DNA from: Fremontodendron californicum
Lineage: Eukaryota; Streptophyta; Magnoliopsida; Malvales; Malvaceae
DNA: 64,000 nt
NCBI GenBank assembly: GCA_030761205.1
Contig: JAULJL010000010.1
Coordinates: forward strand, 997,001-1,061,000
Direction of reading: 5' to 3'
Shown here: one piece after another, positions 47,885 through 59,312 of the stretch
How the letters are laid out: each line of letters begins with the position of its first letter
Position numbering within the stretch: position 1 is the first letter of the stretch
Translations under genes and position numbers: made by a program
Notes under the pieces: model-generated
What the model was told of the DNA's origin: nothing
Seen by the model: only the letters and a program-made list of their open reading frames with translations
Database searches by the model: none

Positions 47885-50331
47885 GGAAAATATCTATCTC
47901 TGCCTTCTTTTTAACAAATCTCCCCCTCTCTCAGCAGACAGGGAGTCCTAATTTAAGCTAGAAAAGGAATGAAATTTGTATATAGCTTTCTCTTTGGGGC
48001 GAAAGGAAGGGGTGAGGGTTATTTCAAGTATGGTGTAGGTGAAAGAGGGGATTGTTACCGCTTACAAGTGCAAAGACAGTCGATTTTGGGAAAGAAACAT
48101 GAGCTGTTGGTGGGTGAGGGGGGTGAAGTTGGGGATTTTTTTTTTGCATTTCCTAATATGCAGGAACTTTGGTTTGGTGGGTCTTTGTTTGTTTCCTCGT
48201 TTGAATTGTATGTTTCTCTTTCTTCAATTTCTGACTTTCTTTTTCTCATGCAAAAAATATGGTACTACTGACTACTAATTTGTTTGGTTAGAACTTTGAA
48301 AGTGAAGATTTAAACAAATTTAATGCCTACTACTAGCAAAACAAAACTCAATAAAAAAAATTGAACAGTCAAAGAAAAGAAAAAAGATGTGACAAACCGG
48401 GCATCAATTTTGTGACCATTCCTCAAATCGTATTCCTTATCTGGGCCTCTCTCGACTGCGCGCTTTTTATATCCTCTCAGCTTTCCTGATTTAAAAGAAG
48501 CCAAAACAATGGCCTCCTTTTGATTTGTAGTTCCATCCAATAAGGGAATGGCAGCATCACCATTCATCTGTATCATGGTTCAGGATTATTATTCCCTTTG
48601 AGAATCAAGCCATTTTTTTCATGTACTCTACTTTTAATGACAAATCTTTGGTTTCAAATGGCAAGATATGGTACTTGAAAGCGAATATCATAGAAAATAG
48701 TGATATTTTTACTACTTTTTAACGGTGAAGATGATCTTTTTTTTTTATTATTCATCTTACTTCAAAACCATTTTTTACTCTTTTTTTTTTTCTTTCTTCT
48801 TTATCGAAATATAGAGCCAATCTGCCAATTTTTACTTCATTCATTCATGCTTTCATCTCTAAACGTTGGACATATACTATATCCTCCAAACTAACGTTAC
48901 CTCAAATGCTGTTTGGAATATGACATTATGCAAAAGGGCAAAGTAACACATTGAAATTTTTTCCTATCTTTTAGCTTATTCCTTCTATTTCCCAACGTTT
49001 TTTTTGAAATATTCACTGATATAAACATTGGAGCAAGCTTTGAAGATCAAACTTAATGTCTTTTAACATTTTATATCTTTGCAGACTTCTTTATCTTTAC
49101 CTGATAGCATTCAAAGATTTACTCAGTTTCATCTTCAAAAACCATAGACACTTATTAGTATTATTTTATTTTTAAATACTAGTAATTAAGAAGGTAAATC
49201 TTAAGTTGTATACTAATTTATCCAATAACCATTTTGTTCAGTTATTGAATATAAATAGTTTTGCATAGACAGCAAGTTATTCTAAGAATAATCAGATATA
49301 GTAATTGTCTCCATTTAAGTTAATTAATTAATTTATTGTGGGTATATTTGCAACACATTACCTTATTTGGGAATTGTAATGTAATTTGTTTGTTTCTTTT
49401 TTCCTTTGCTGCCTAGCTAGAAATATATTAATTTTGAAGGACAAAAGATTAAATACAATTCTGTGAAGCAGTTGAAAATATCCTTAAAACGTAAGATATA
49501 ACTTTAAATAACTTTAAATCTATAATTTACAAGATATAACATAATTTGGGCTTCAACTGATGTTCAAAATCCCATTTTAGATTTGAAGAAAAGCTTTAAA
49601 AAAAATAGATTTTTCGATGGTTGACTGAAAAAAAAAAATACATAAGTGAATTTTATTCTTTTTAGTCACTAACTGCTTTGCTTTGGAAAAATTATTTCAT
49701 AGGCTCTTTTCATCACGTCAGTTATGATATTGACCAATCAAATTATACCACACCAAATTCTTCTTACACGTCATGCTTATTGTTTTTTTTTTGGGCTTCG
49801 TTTTGTTTTTTTTTTCTTGAGAGAGAGAAAGAAGAAGTGAAGAACTTAACTTTTTTTTTGTTTTTTTATTTTTTTTTACAAATTAATTCGTGTTTTATGT
49901 TAAATCGTGAATTAAAATTTTGATGTTTTTTTAAAATTTTATTAACTGAAATCATAACTGACGTGGTGGTAAGAGTTCATAAAATATTCTTTAGTGCTTT
50001 GGGTTCTTTAAAAGAGATGGAGTGGAGTTTCAATAGGTCATTTCCAAATTTCCATAGTTGAGAAAGAAAGATGCAAAAATCCAACCCAAAACTTTTTTTT
50101 ATATATATCCAGTCATTTCCATCTACTTTCCTTTCCTCCCTTTCACTTCTTCCTCTTTCCATATAATTTTCTTTTTCCTACTGCCTATAAAATGTCCAAA
50201 TATCATTCTAAATGAAAATTAATTACTCAATCAAATTTAGTATACGAAAACATGCAAATATTCAAAATCAACAGTTTTAATCATTATTTAAGATTATATA
50301 GAAAAAAACTGCATTTAATAGACAAGTAACT
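47885..50331. other. FD 3' flank and AT-rich spacer
   Basis: 47885-48270 is probably FD 3' UTR. A minus-strand frame at 48310-48576 has protein-like composition but no recognised family. The rest is AT-rich without features. Confidence 0.5.
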
Positions 50332-50403
50332 TCCGTTGTCGTCCAGCGGTTAGGATATCTGGCTTTCACCCAGGAGACCCGGGTTCGATTCCCGGCAACG
50401 GAA
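50332..50403 (+). tRNA. tRNA-Glu (anticodon TTC)
   Basis: 72 nt. The acceptor stem TCCGTTG pairs fully with CAACGGA. The anticodon loop is CTTTCAC, with anticodon TTC, closed by TCTGG/CCAGG. The T arm is CCGGGTTCGATTCCCGG with a perfect stem. No intron. A TTTT terminator for RNA polymerase III follows at 50404. Confidence 0.97.
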
Positions 50404-50440
50404 TTTTGCATTTTTTTATAGCTTTTTACATTTCATTATA

Positions 50441-50623
50441 GCTTTTTACATTTCATTATTAAGAAGAAAAAGCTAGCTAGAAGCCAGCTACATGGAAAGA
50501 GCTAGAAGCCAGCTACATGGAAAGAGGAAAACCAGATCAACATCGCTTTTTACATTTCATTATTAAGAAGAAAAAGCTAGCTAGAAGCCAGCTACATGGA
50601 AAGAGGAAAACCAAATCAACATC
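50441..50623 (+). repeat. Tandem duplication across the 3' end of the RING gene
   Basis: Two units, 50441-50544 and 50545-50623, share GCTTTTTACATTTCATTATT, AAGCTAGCTAGAAGCCAG and GGAAAACCA. The left unit has an extra 25-bp internal repeat (GCTAGAAGCCAGCTACATGG). The right unit covers the last 13 codons, the stop and the start of the 3' UTR of the RING gene. Confidence 0.85.
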
Positions 50624-51018
50624 TCCTCAGTGAAGGCTTCCCTTCTATGAAACCTCTCTTCTTCTCCCATTGAAAACCGGCATACAGGGCAATTCTTCCT
50701 GCATGAACTAAGCCACCTATCGACACACCCCCGATGAAACTGATGCAAACAAGGAAGAACACGCGTCTCATCATTTCCCTCCTTCATGCTTGTTAAACAA
50801 ACACAACATATTTCACCTAATTCTGATGAAGTTTCACAAGGCCTCAATCTTCCCTGCAAGTTTCTTGCTGCTGATCCCTCCTTCTCCTTCACCTTCCTTG
50901 AGATATCTGGCTTCATCACCCCATTGCCTGCTGTTGTTGTTGTTGCTTCTTTTATTCTTGCGTGAACTCTTACACCAATCAAGTTGTAGATGAAGGCCAC
51001 CAACCTGTTGAGAACCAT
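50581..51018 (-). CDS. RING-H2 finger E3 ubiquitin ligase, small
   Basis: Single exon, 145 aa. It probably transfers ubiquitin from an E2 to unknown substrates. The RING is C3H2C3: C71, C74, C90, H92, H95, C98, C110 and C113, in ICCVCLTSMKEGNDETRVLP and CLHQFHRGCVDRWLSS, with Trp102 in the usual E2-contact position. An N-terminal hydrophobic stretch (LVAFIYNLIGV, residues 6-16) could anchor it to a membrane. The basic middle is low complexity. The start at 51018 was chosen as the first ATG of the frame; an upstream non-coding exon is possible. Its 3' end lies in a recent tandem duplication. Confidence 0.88.
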   Translation of the reverse strand: MVLNRLVAFIYNLIGVRVHARIKEATTTTAGNGVMKPDISRKVKEKEGSAARNLQGRLRPCETSSELGEICCVCLTSMKEGNDETRVLPCLHQFHRGCVDRWLSSCRKNCPVCRFSMGEEERFHRREAFTEEMLIWFSSFHVAGF

Positions 51019-51962
51019 TTGGTTTTAGCAAAGGTGTAAGGTATCCATAGCATCTTTTAATAAGGGAGTTGAAGAAAATTAAGTTTAAGTTTGTGAAAAA
51101 ATGGCATGCCTTCCTCTTTCTTAAGCTGTTTTGCTTGGTTTGAAAGGCTTTGTTAGATTGGGAGAACCGATTTTGAGGGTTTAACCACGAAGCGGTTGCA
51201 CCTAAACCAAGAGTGTTACAGATGACCTTTATGTTTTTTATTTTATGCGTAGTTTCCAATAGATTAAATCCTTATTGCATGAATATACAAGAAAAGAAAT
51301 TTCCCTGTACTACATGAAATCCCAGTTTTACTAAATCAGTTAATTATCTATTTGGACATGGATTTGGGAGAGCCAATTTTTGGTTTTGATTTGTTATGTA
51401 AACAGTTAAATGAATGTATACATTTATGTAAATTATATGATAGAAGGCAAGAAAATGATACAAAGTAATTGACCATTGGCAGTACGAATCTTTGGTGATT
51501 ACTCAGTCTTGAAGAAATCTGATTAATTCTAATGTAGTTTACGGGTAGAACTTTTCTCAAGATATGCTTCAATGCATATTGATAGCTGAGAAATATATAT
51601 CCCAAAGTATTTCAATGCATAAATTTAGCAGTGCAAATTCCTAGGAACAAACAAAATGCTTGTAATTGTATGATCATTCCTGAAAACTATCAAAAACAAC
51701 CAATCACAAGTAATCTCAAAAACAGTTTTCCATTAATGGAAGTTTGGGTTTCCTAAACCAAAAAAAAAAAAAAAAAACCAGCAAAATTAAGTCCTAAAAA
51801 TCATTTGTGGTAAATGGTAACACTGAACCAGCAGTTTACAAAGAAAAATAGCTGAGGTCTTGGATTTTCATACAGGAACACCACTGCAATTGAATGGGAA
51901 GAGAAGATTGATAGTTGCATGGAAACAGCAAGATGAAAAGATCCCAACTTTCTTTCTATTCC
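51019..51962. other. Spacer between the RING and preY-like genes
   Basis: Contains the RING gene's 5' leader or promoter (minus strand) and the preY-like 3' UTR. An A run lies at about 51760-51777. No further gene. Confidence 0.5.
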
Positions 51963-52580
51963 TTATTTTTTTCCAGCTGAATCGTCATCTTTCATTGTAT
52001 CATCAGTATCAAGTATCTTCCCATCTCTGGGCACCAGACATGGGATCCCATCCTTTATCTACAAACAACAAACAAACATAAATTCCAACAAAAGCTCCAA
52101 AACCCCAAGTATATATTACAGCATCATATCAGTTTCATGAATATGTAAATTGTAAAGGTAATATTTTGCTTCTGATTTCTCCAATATGTTCCATAATATC
52201 AGCAGACAGTTCCTTTTGTAACAGTAGAATTGCAACTACAATGCTAATGGCCAACAAATAATTAGATACCCACTATCCAATGAAATTCAAACAAACAATT
52301 GAAAGAAAATGCCAAATCAAAAAGGTAAACTAGAATTATAACTCACAGGAAAAGAGACCCCAACAGAATCACTGATAAGAGAAGCTGGTTCCTCACAAAC
52401 CCTATCCAATTAACCAACCAAAGAAACAAAATTAGCAAACAGAAGCATCATAAAGGAAAGGAAAGGGAAAAAAAGGTACCTTAAAGGTTGTTTGGAGAGT
52501 GGGCAAACGAGCATCTCAGAAAGAGTTTTGCTAAGTCCAGTTCCTGCATCTTTTAGAAGCCATTTACTTAGTCTCACCAT
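51963..52580 (-). CDS. Trm112p/UPF0434-like protein (preY-like)
   Basis: Three short exons on the minus strand, 52480-52580, 52347-52401 and 51963-52058, give 83 aa. All joins are in frame with GT-AG borders. The sequence MVRLSKWLLKDAGTG, TLSEMLVCPLSKQPL, SLISDSVGVSFP and IKDGIPCLVPRDGKIL matches the UPF0434/Trm112-like family, ending in an acidic tail. In animals preY stabilises mitochondrial methyltransferases for coenzyme Q and complex I; a similar helper role in plants is inference. Only one of the usual zinc cysteine pairs is obvious (one Cys each in exons 1, 2 and 3). It is divergent to the PPR gene, with 409 bp between the two ATGs. Confidence 0.87.
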
Positions 52581-52989
52581 TTTTGTTTGCCTTCAATTTC
52601 TGAACCCTTTTACTTCGACTCCCATTTGTTGCCTGGTCTTCAACTCCTATTGCTTTTTGGTTTTGCTGGATTGGGGTTCGTCCGGTCGTTTTGTTTTTTG
52701 GGCCTTGAACATGGGCTGTTTTTTGGTGTTTGTTCTTGGGCTTGTGGGTCTTATGTACGTTTTAACTCTCCCTGACTGCTGATTTGTGGAAATTGGTTGC
52801 CTAGTTCAAGCTAAATGATCCCTATTTTGCTAACCAGAAGCTTAAGGCAACATTTTGGAAGAATGTCTCTCACTCTCTGTCTGCTACAAAGTAGAAACTA
52901 GGAGGCTTCTTCTTTCTCCCATAATAACATGCTTCAATGGCGGTAATCAAATTGAGTTGGAGAAAGCATCAAAACAAAGTCCCAAATGA

Positions 52990-54678
52990 ATGGCAAGAAT
53001 GTCCATTCGTGAACTCCTTCGGTTCAGATACACCATCTTCGCTAACCCAACCCTCCTCTTCCCTTCATCCAAACCCAACCGATTTTCCTGGCCATTTTAT
53101 TCTACTGAGTCTAAAGCACTCACTTTTCCTCATCCAACCCTTTCGATTCTCGATTCATGTCAAGATATAAAGAGACTGTTTCAAATCCAAGCTCACTTGA
53201 TCACTTCAGGTCTCTTCCACAACCCCTTTTGGGTAGAAAAAGTTTTGATGCATTCTTCAAAGTTCAGAAACATTGATTATTCTGTTTCGATTTTCCGTCG
53301 CATTGATAAACCTGGTACTTTTTGTTTTAATGCAGTTATCAAAGCTTACTCTTTTAGTTCTTTACCCAATCAAGCTATGGTTTTTTATTTTCAGATGCTG
53401 ACTAATGGATGCTTTTTTCCAAATAGCTATACTTTTGTGCCACTTTTAGGCTCTTGTGCCAAAATAGGTTGTTCTAGATCTGCCCGAAAGTGTCACGGTC
53501 AGGCAGTTAAATTTGGGGTAGTTAATAAGTTGCCGGTACAAAACTCTTTGATTCATATGTATGGTTGTTGTGGGATTATTGAGTTTGCTATGAATGTGTT
53601 GGTTGAAATGTCTCAAAGGGATCTTGCCTCATGGAACTCTTTTATTGATGGCTGTGTTAAAGTTTGGGATTTGGGTCTAGCTCATAAGCTGTTCGATAAA
53701 ATGCCCAAGAAAAATGTGATTTCTTGGAATATTATGATTAATGGGTATTTAAAAGGTGGGAATCCGGGGTGTGCATTGAAGTTATTTAGACAAATGGTGA
53801 AAACGGGATTGGTTGGGAATGAGAAGACTGTGGTTAGTGTGCTTAGTGCCTGTTGCAAGTCGGCTAGATTAAAGGAAGGAAGATCTGTTCATGGATTTTT
53901 AATCAAGAATGGCTTGAAGTCAAATATAATAATTGATACAGCTTTGGTTAATTTGTATTGTAACTGCCAGAAAGTAGGATTAGCTCGTAGGATGTTTGAT
54001 AAGATCAAAAATAGGAATCTTGTTTGCTGGAATGCAATGATTTTGGGGCACTGCATTCATGGGAATCCAGAAGATGGACTAAAATTATTCATGGATATGG
54101 TGGATCAAAGCAAGGTTAGAGGAGAAGTGGGCATTTCTCCTGATGCAATTACTTTTATTGGTGTTCTGTGTGCTTGTGCTCGTTCGGGATTGATAGCAGA
54201 GGGCAGAAATTATTTCAGCCAAATGATCAACAAATTTGGTATAAAGCCAAACTTTGCTCATTTTTGGTGCATGGCTAATCTTTATGTTCGTGTCGAACTT
54301 TTTCAAGAGGCGGAGGAGATCCTAAGGCGAATGCCAGATGGTGATGAGGATGTATCATCTGATTCTCTGCTCTGGGCTAACTTGCTCAGCTCATGTCGTT
54401 TTAGGGAAGGTGTGACTGTTGGGGAAAGAATTGCAACATCTTTGATTGCAAAAGAGCCTAAAAACTTCTCATATTATCAGTTATTGTTGAATGTCTATGC
54501 TGTGGCAGGGCAGTGGGAGGATGTTGCCAGAGTAAGACAGATAATGAAGGAAAAGGGGATAGAAAGAGTTCCTGGGTGTAATCTTGTAGATTTAAAAGAT
54601 ATTGTTCACAATTTAAAAGTAAGTGAACAATGGCAGGAGAGTGTGGAGCAAAGGGATGCTAAGCTTGCTGAAAGTTAG
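52990..54678 (+). CDS. Pentatricopeptide repeat protein, PLS class with E-type end
   Basis: Single exon, 562 aa. PPR proteins bind organellar RNA for editing, splicing or stability. The N-terminus (MARMSIRELLRFRYTIFANP) is basic and Ser-rich, fitting mitochondrial or plastid import. About ten P/L/S repeats follow from around residue 100: FNAVIKAYSFSSLPNQAMVF, SWNSFIDGCVKVWDLGLAHK, KNVISWNIMINGYLKGGNPG and WNAMILGHCIHGNPEDGLKL are clear. The end (WANLLSSCRFREG, YYQLLLNVYAVAGQWEDVAR, KGIERVPGCNLVDL) is an E motif; no DYW domain is present. It recalls Arabidopsis At3g51320, from memory only. An overlapping frame from 52937 lies upstream and could act as a uORF. Confidence 0.93.
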   Translation: MARMSIRELLRFRYTIFANPTLLFPSSKPNRFSWPFYSTESKALTFPHPTLSILDSCQDIKRLFQIQAHLITSGLFHNPFWVEKVLMHSSKFRNIDYSVSIFRRIDKPGTFCFNAVIKAYSFSSLPNQAMVFYFQMLTNGCFFPNSYTFVPLLGSCAKIGCSRSARKCHGQAVKFGVVNKLPVQNSLIHMYGCCGIIEFAMNVLVEMSQRDLASWNSFIDGCVKVWDLGLAHKLFDKMPKKNVISWNIMINGYLKGGNPGCALKLFRQMVKTGLVGNEKTVVSVLSACCKSARLKEGRSVHGFLIKNGLKSNIIIDTALVNLYCNCQKVGLARRMFDKIKNRNLVCWNAMILGHCIHGNPEDGLKLFMDMVDQSKVRGEVGISPDAITFIGVLCACARSGLIAEGRNYFSQMINKFGIKPNFAHFWCMANLYVRVELFQEAEEILRRMPDGDEDVSSDSLLWANLLSSCRFREGVTVGERIATSLIAKEPKNFSYYQLLLNVYAVAGQWEDVARVRQIMKEKGIERVPGCNLVDLKDIVHNLKVSEQWQESVEQRDAKLAES

Positions 54679-55734
54679 TTTACTTACTGGCTGAGAATAT
54701 CCTTCAATACTGCCAGTTCAATGTTTTGCTCGGGATTTGTCAATTTTTTCTTACAATGGATTTACTTGAAATAATTGATTTGCCATTGATACAGACTCTA
54801 ATCCATCTTATACTATTAGAATCCCTCAATATCCAACTTTTTACCAAGTTCAATAGCTTCTCTTTACAAGTATGCAAAAGATACTCTTGACAAAACATTG
54901 AATCTGTACCAGACTATGTTGGAAAAAATAAGTAGTGAAAAAGAAATAAAAGGAGGAGCCTTATAATCCCCTGCTAATACTTTTAACAGTTCATGCAAAA
55001 GATGGGTAATGAAAAAGGTGAAATTATGAATGACTACTAATCTAATAGAATATTATTCCTCCGTTTCGAAATATATGATTTAGTCAAGTTGATTCATATA
55101 ATTAACTTTAAAAAAAATATCCAATAGATTTGAAATTCAAATCTCTAAAACCTACTACAATCCCTTCTTTTATCTCCAAACCACTTCTTCCTTTGTATCA
55201 AAAAAACATTATTCCATTTTTCTTCCACCAATAAAAGATGAAAGTTTATATGAAAGGGAGAAAAAAAAATACAGGTATATCTATTTTGTTTCCTTTCTCC
55301 TTTTTTCTTTCTTATCAAACAAAAGAAAATGGTGGCTTCTTTCACCTTCTTAACTTTTCTCTTATAAGAAGAGTGCACTTCTGATTTGTAAAGGCATATA
55401 GCCATAGATGGAAACACCTGGATTAGGAAGATGACAAAATTAAGATAATGGAGAAACAACCAAATTCCTTGTGGCAAACAGAATTTAGACAATCATTCCC
55501 ATTCATATCAGAAACCAACATTAGGGAACAGATATAAAGAAAACTACTTGATACAACAACAAACTGGTTTGGTGAAATTGTATGAACAGACAGGAATATA
55601 GAAGTCACTTAAAGAGTTAAAAGAGCTCACAAAATACCCAAAAGTACATATGAAAAGTAAGAGCAATAAACTACATCTAATATAGAAGTTTGATACAATT
55701 AAACCGCTTTCTGGCATCCAAATTAGCCAATACG
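54679..55734. other. Spacer between convergent PPR and SKP1 genes
   Basis: Holds the 3' UTRs of the PPR gene (+) and SKP1 (-). No gene is recognised. Confidence 0.55.
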
Positions 55735-57300
55735 TCATTCAAATGCCCACTGATTCTCACGACGAACCTCTTCCTCCTCTTCAGGGGTGAAGTCATTCTT
55801 GATGTTAAAAGTCTTCCTGATCTCTTCTGGGGTCTTTCCCTTGATCATGTCAGCGACAGTTTGACAAGTAAGATCCAGCAAACCCTTGATGTTCAAATAG
55901 TTTGCTGCCTGCAAAAATATATTGCAAGATCATAAAACATGAGTCAATTTTCAAATTTTATCAACAAAACCTAATGAAATAAGACTTACTTATGATCAAC
56001 TACAACAATTATTCAATAATTCTGCTATGTATTACGGGCCAAATTCAGTGTAGTCCTAATTCAGTGAAGTCCGGTCTAGTAGCCAACAGAATATTAAGCA
56101 ACGTTTACTTTAGTTAATAATGTTTTGATTTTCTGTTTAAGTAGTTAATCAACTAGAAGCTTCTTTGGTTGTTATATATAGGACAATACGTATTCAAGGG
56201 GTATGAAGAAATACAATTAAAAGATTCCTTTCTTAAAATTCCCTATTTTGTTCTATAATCTTCTTCTCGTTCTTCTCTTCTTCCTATTTCTTCTCTTGCT
56301 CTCTATTTTCTTCACTGATCTTCTAGGTTGCAAGCTTAATTCAGATTGGCTCGTATCACTATGCAACAAGCAGGCCTCACCCACACAGTGATGTGAACAA
56401 AGGACAATTAGTTATAGACTTATAGTTCTTATTGCTAATTGCAATATATGCACAACCCAAACACAATTATATATTAAAGTATCGATCTTCATGCTTCTAG
56501 TATGTGTTTCTTGCTTATAGTTACACAAGACATTAATAAAGAATCAAACTTCTTCATCCAATGAAAATGAAACAAGACCATTAAACGAGGAGGGAACCAA
56601 ACAAAAACATGACAACAATTATACATAGAAGAAGTAGCACAGATTCTTTGTATATCCTTACTAATATAAGATACGCTACAATGGTTTGTTTTCTTCAAAT
56701 TTAAGATAATTCTGTGACTTGTTATACGATGGTATATTCGATTTCATTAGCCTCCGAAATAAAAACACCAACAAATTGAAACATAGTATAAGATGCCCAA
56801 TCATACCAAAACCTGCGTCAGATTATAATTATTGTATGCCCAAAATCAACTCAAAATTCTAATTGCTTTTTTTCCCTAACCGGCTAACCCAATTCCAAAA
56901 CCCTAGCCTAGTCATTAACAACATATTAGCAAATAATTGAAACATCAAGAAAAAGAAAAAGAAAAAAAAAAACAAGGGAAACGAGAGAGAAAAAGCGACT
57001 GACCAGAATTACATCGAAGAGAGTGGCTTGATCGACCTTGACAAAATCAGCGTCCCAACTCTTAAGTTCGTCATCGGCGGATCGATCGTCGGTCTTAGGA
57101 GCCTCGACGTGCTTTTTGCAGTACTCGATCACCTTCGCCAGGATCTTACTCGTAACGTTGGGCAATGGTATTCCGTTATCGGCGCAATCGTCCTCGATCA
57201 TGTGCTTTATCGTCTGCGATTCCAACGCCACCGCTTCGTCTACCTCGAACGATTCGCCGTCCGAGCTCTTCAGAGTAATCTTCCTTCCTGACGACGACAT
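55735..57300 (-). CDS. SKP1: SKP1-like protein (SCF complex adaptor)
   Basis: Two exons on the minus strand, 57004-57300 and 55735-55908, give 156 aa. SKP1 links CUL1 to F-box proteins in SCF ubiquitin ligases, in nucleus and cytosol. The N-terminal BTB/POZ-like fold reads [20 protein letters not shown], with [12 protein letters not shown] and VIEYCKKH. The C-terminal F-box-binding helices read [20 protein letters not shown] and [17 protein letters not shown], ending in the strictly conserved [13 protein letters not shown] start at 57300 (MSSSGRK) by family; an in-frame ATG at 57315 would add five residues. The single intron after Leu99 is typical of ASK1-like genes, and here it carries a solo LTR. 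Confidence 0.96.
56030..56357. mobile_element. Solo LTR in the SKP1 intron
   Basis: 328 bp, starting TATTACGGGCC and ending GCTCGTATCA, flanked by a 5-bp duplication CTATG at 56025-56029 and 56358-56362. TA...CA ends match those of the copia element at 5.8 kb. A TATATATAGG box lies near 56175. It is followed by pyrimidine-rich TTCTTCTC runs as in many copia LTRs. No internal region remains. Confidence 0.7.
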
Positions 57301-59312
57301 CGCTTTCGCTATCAATTTTTCAAAAGAACAAAAAAAAAATTCAACTAATCAGGCTTTTTTTTCTTTTGGGGGGCAAGAAATTAGGGAATTTTTCTTGAGG
57401 AAAAAAATTATTTAGAATCACCTTATTCGTATAGAGGGTGGGGTGGTCTTGGGGAAGGTTTGGTTTCTTTATGGGTAGAGACGTGGCACTACGTGATTGT
57501 TTTATGTTCTTATTGGACCATTCCAATTTTGACACGTGTGTGATGCGAAGGGAAAGCAAACCCAACTAGCAGACCGAAATGGACTTTTACTTTATAATTT
57601 TTCAAAAGAAAGGGACTTTTTTATCATTTTAATTATTAATTAATATTAATAATTTTATTTTAAACTTCTGAAAAGGCTAAATACTGCCGTTTGGTAAATC
57701 CCACGTTGTTTAATTATCTTAATTAATTTATTAAGCTCTTTAGTCACTTATATATGATAATAATAATACTAAGGTAAGGGGGTTGTTCAAACTTTAATCT
57801 AATCTTAATTTATTAATCTCTTCATTCACTTATATGATACTAATTTTGAGAGTGTCCTTAAAATCATCTTGAAAGAAGATTAAATTCAAGATCGTTCAAA
57901 AAAATAAAATTAAGATGAGGCAAATCCAACTTTTTATTAATATGAGACAAATTTTGTGTAAGATGAGACAAACCCAATCTTTTAAATAAAATTAGAATTT
58001 GATAAATTTATTATATGGATGAAAAATATATTTTTTTAATTTGTTTTAGAAAAAAGAATACATAAAAAAAGTTGTAGTTTTTATTTGAAGTAAAAGAATG
58101 GGTAATTTTTTTTTTAAATGGATTTTTTTTGTTTAAGTGAAAAGATACAAATATTTTATATTTATTAAAATAATTTTTTATTTTTTGATCTATTATCTAA
58201 CTAAATTTATGTCATTTAACTCCTGACACCGAATTTTATAATAACTAAAATTTGATACATGAGTGAGTTTTTTTTTTTAAAAGTACTGAGGTGGTTTTCC
58301 GTGGATAATTTTTGTAATTTTTTAAATAATAAAAAAAAAAAATATTTTTATATTTATGTTATTATTTTATTTTTGATTTTTTTTATTGAATTAGTATCAT
58401 TTAATTAGTGATACTAAATTCAGTGATAGACTTCAATAATAACTAGATTAAATCACACCCACTTCATGAGTGAAAGAAAAAAATTTATGTAAATAATATA
58501 CTTATGAGTAGTTTTTTTAAATGAAGTGGTAATCTTTTAAGAAAATGATAGGTTTTTTTAGTGAGTAGTAATTTTTTTAAGAGAATTTTAGTTTTTAAGA
58601 AAAAGGTAGTTATTTTAAGAGAGTGAATAATTTTTTTTAAAAATATGTCATGATACAAAAAATTAAAAGATATAAATACCTTTATAGTATTATTATTCGA
58701 TTTATAACATATTTGACTTTTAAATAATTTTTTTAATTGAGTTAATATCACTTTATTATAACACCAATTCAATCATTCTTTTTATACTATATTGCTTTTA
58801 TATATAGTATAGATTTAGAATTAGAGATGAAACAAATTTTGAAGATGCTGATCATTTTATATAAAAAAAAAATCCTAATATCCATTAAATTAGTAAAGGC
58901 TTTGTCAAAGGAAGTAGGAACCATTTAGAATTTGATTTAATGACCCTTTTCCATTGTCCATCCAAAAGGAAAAAAAATTCTGGTGATCCCTTGATTGATT
59001 CTTGCTCAACTGCACTTTTTGCAGTTTGGCACTTGTTCTTTTATCTCTAAAAAAAAATAAAAAAACACAAATACACTGATCCAAAACCACTATCTATGCT
59101 ATTGAAAATAATTAGTGTATGATACAACAACATGTGCTCAATCTGGAAAAATAGTTGCACTAATTTACATATATCTGTAGATTCAAACGCAAGGAAGCAA
59201 TCTTTTTAGTACAGTTTCAATTTGATAGCGGTAGGCAACTAGAGTTACCTTCTATATTCGGCTTTATATATAAACCTCCCAAGAACATAAGCCTTTCAGT
59301 CCTGTCTGTCAC
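57301..59312. other. SKP1 promoter side and AT-rich spacer
   Basis: Upstream SKP1 sequence lies at the left, with an ACACGTGT G-box-like site near 57533. The rest is A/T-rich with long T/A runs and no recognisable gene. Confidence 0.5.

Noticed and set aside
48310..48576. 88-aa minus-strand frame (MIQMNGDAAIPLLDG...) with protein-like composition
   Set aside because: No family recognised, no clear splice partners and no supporting context. It could be an old exon but I cannot support a gene call.
57028..57415. Plus-strand frames opposite SKP1 exon 1
   Set aside because: Mirror frames of a conserved SKP1 exon; no domain.
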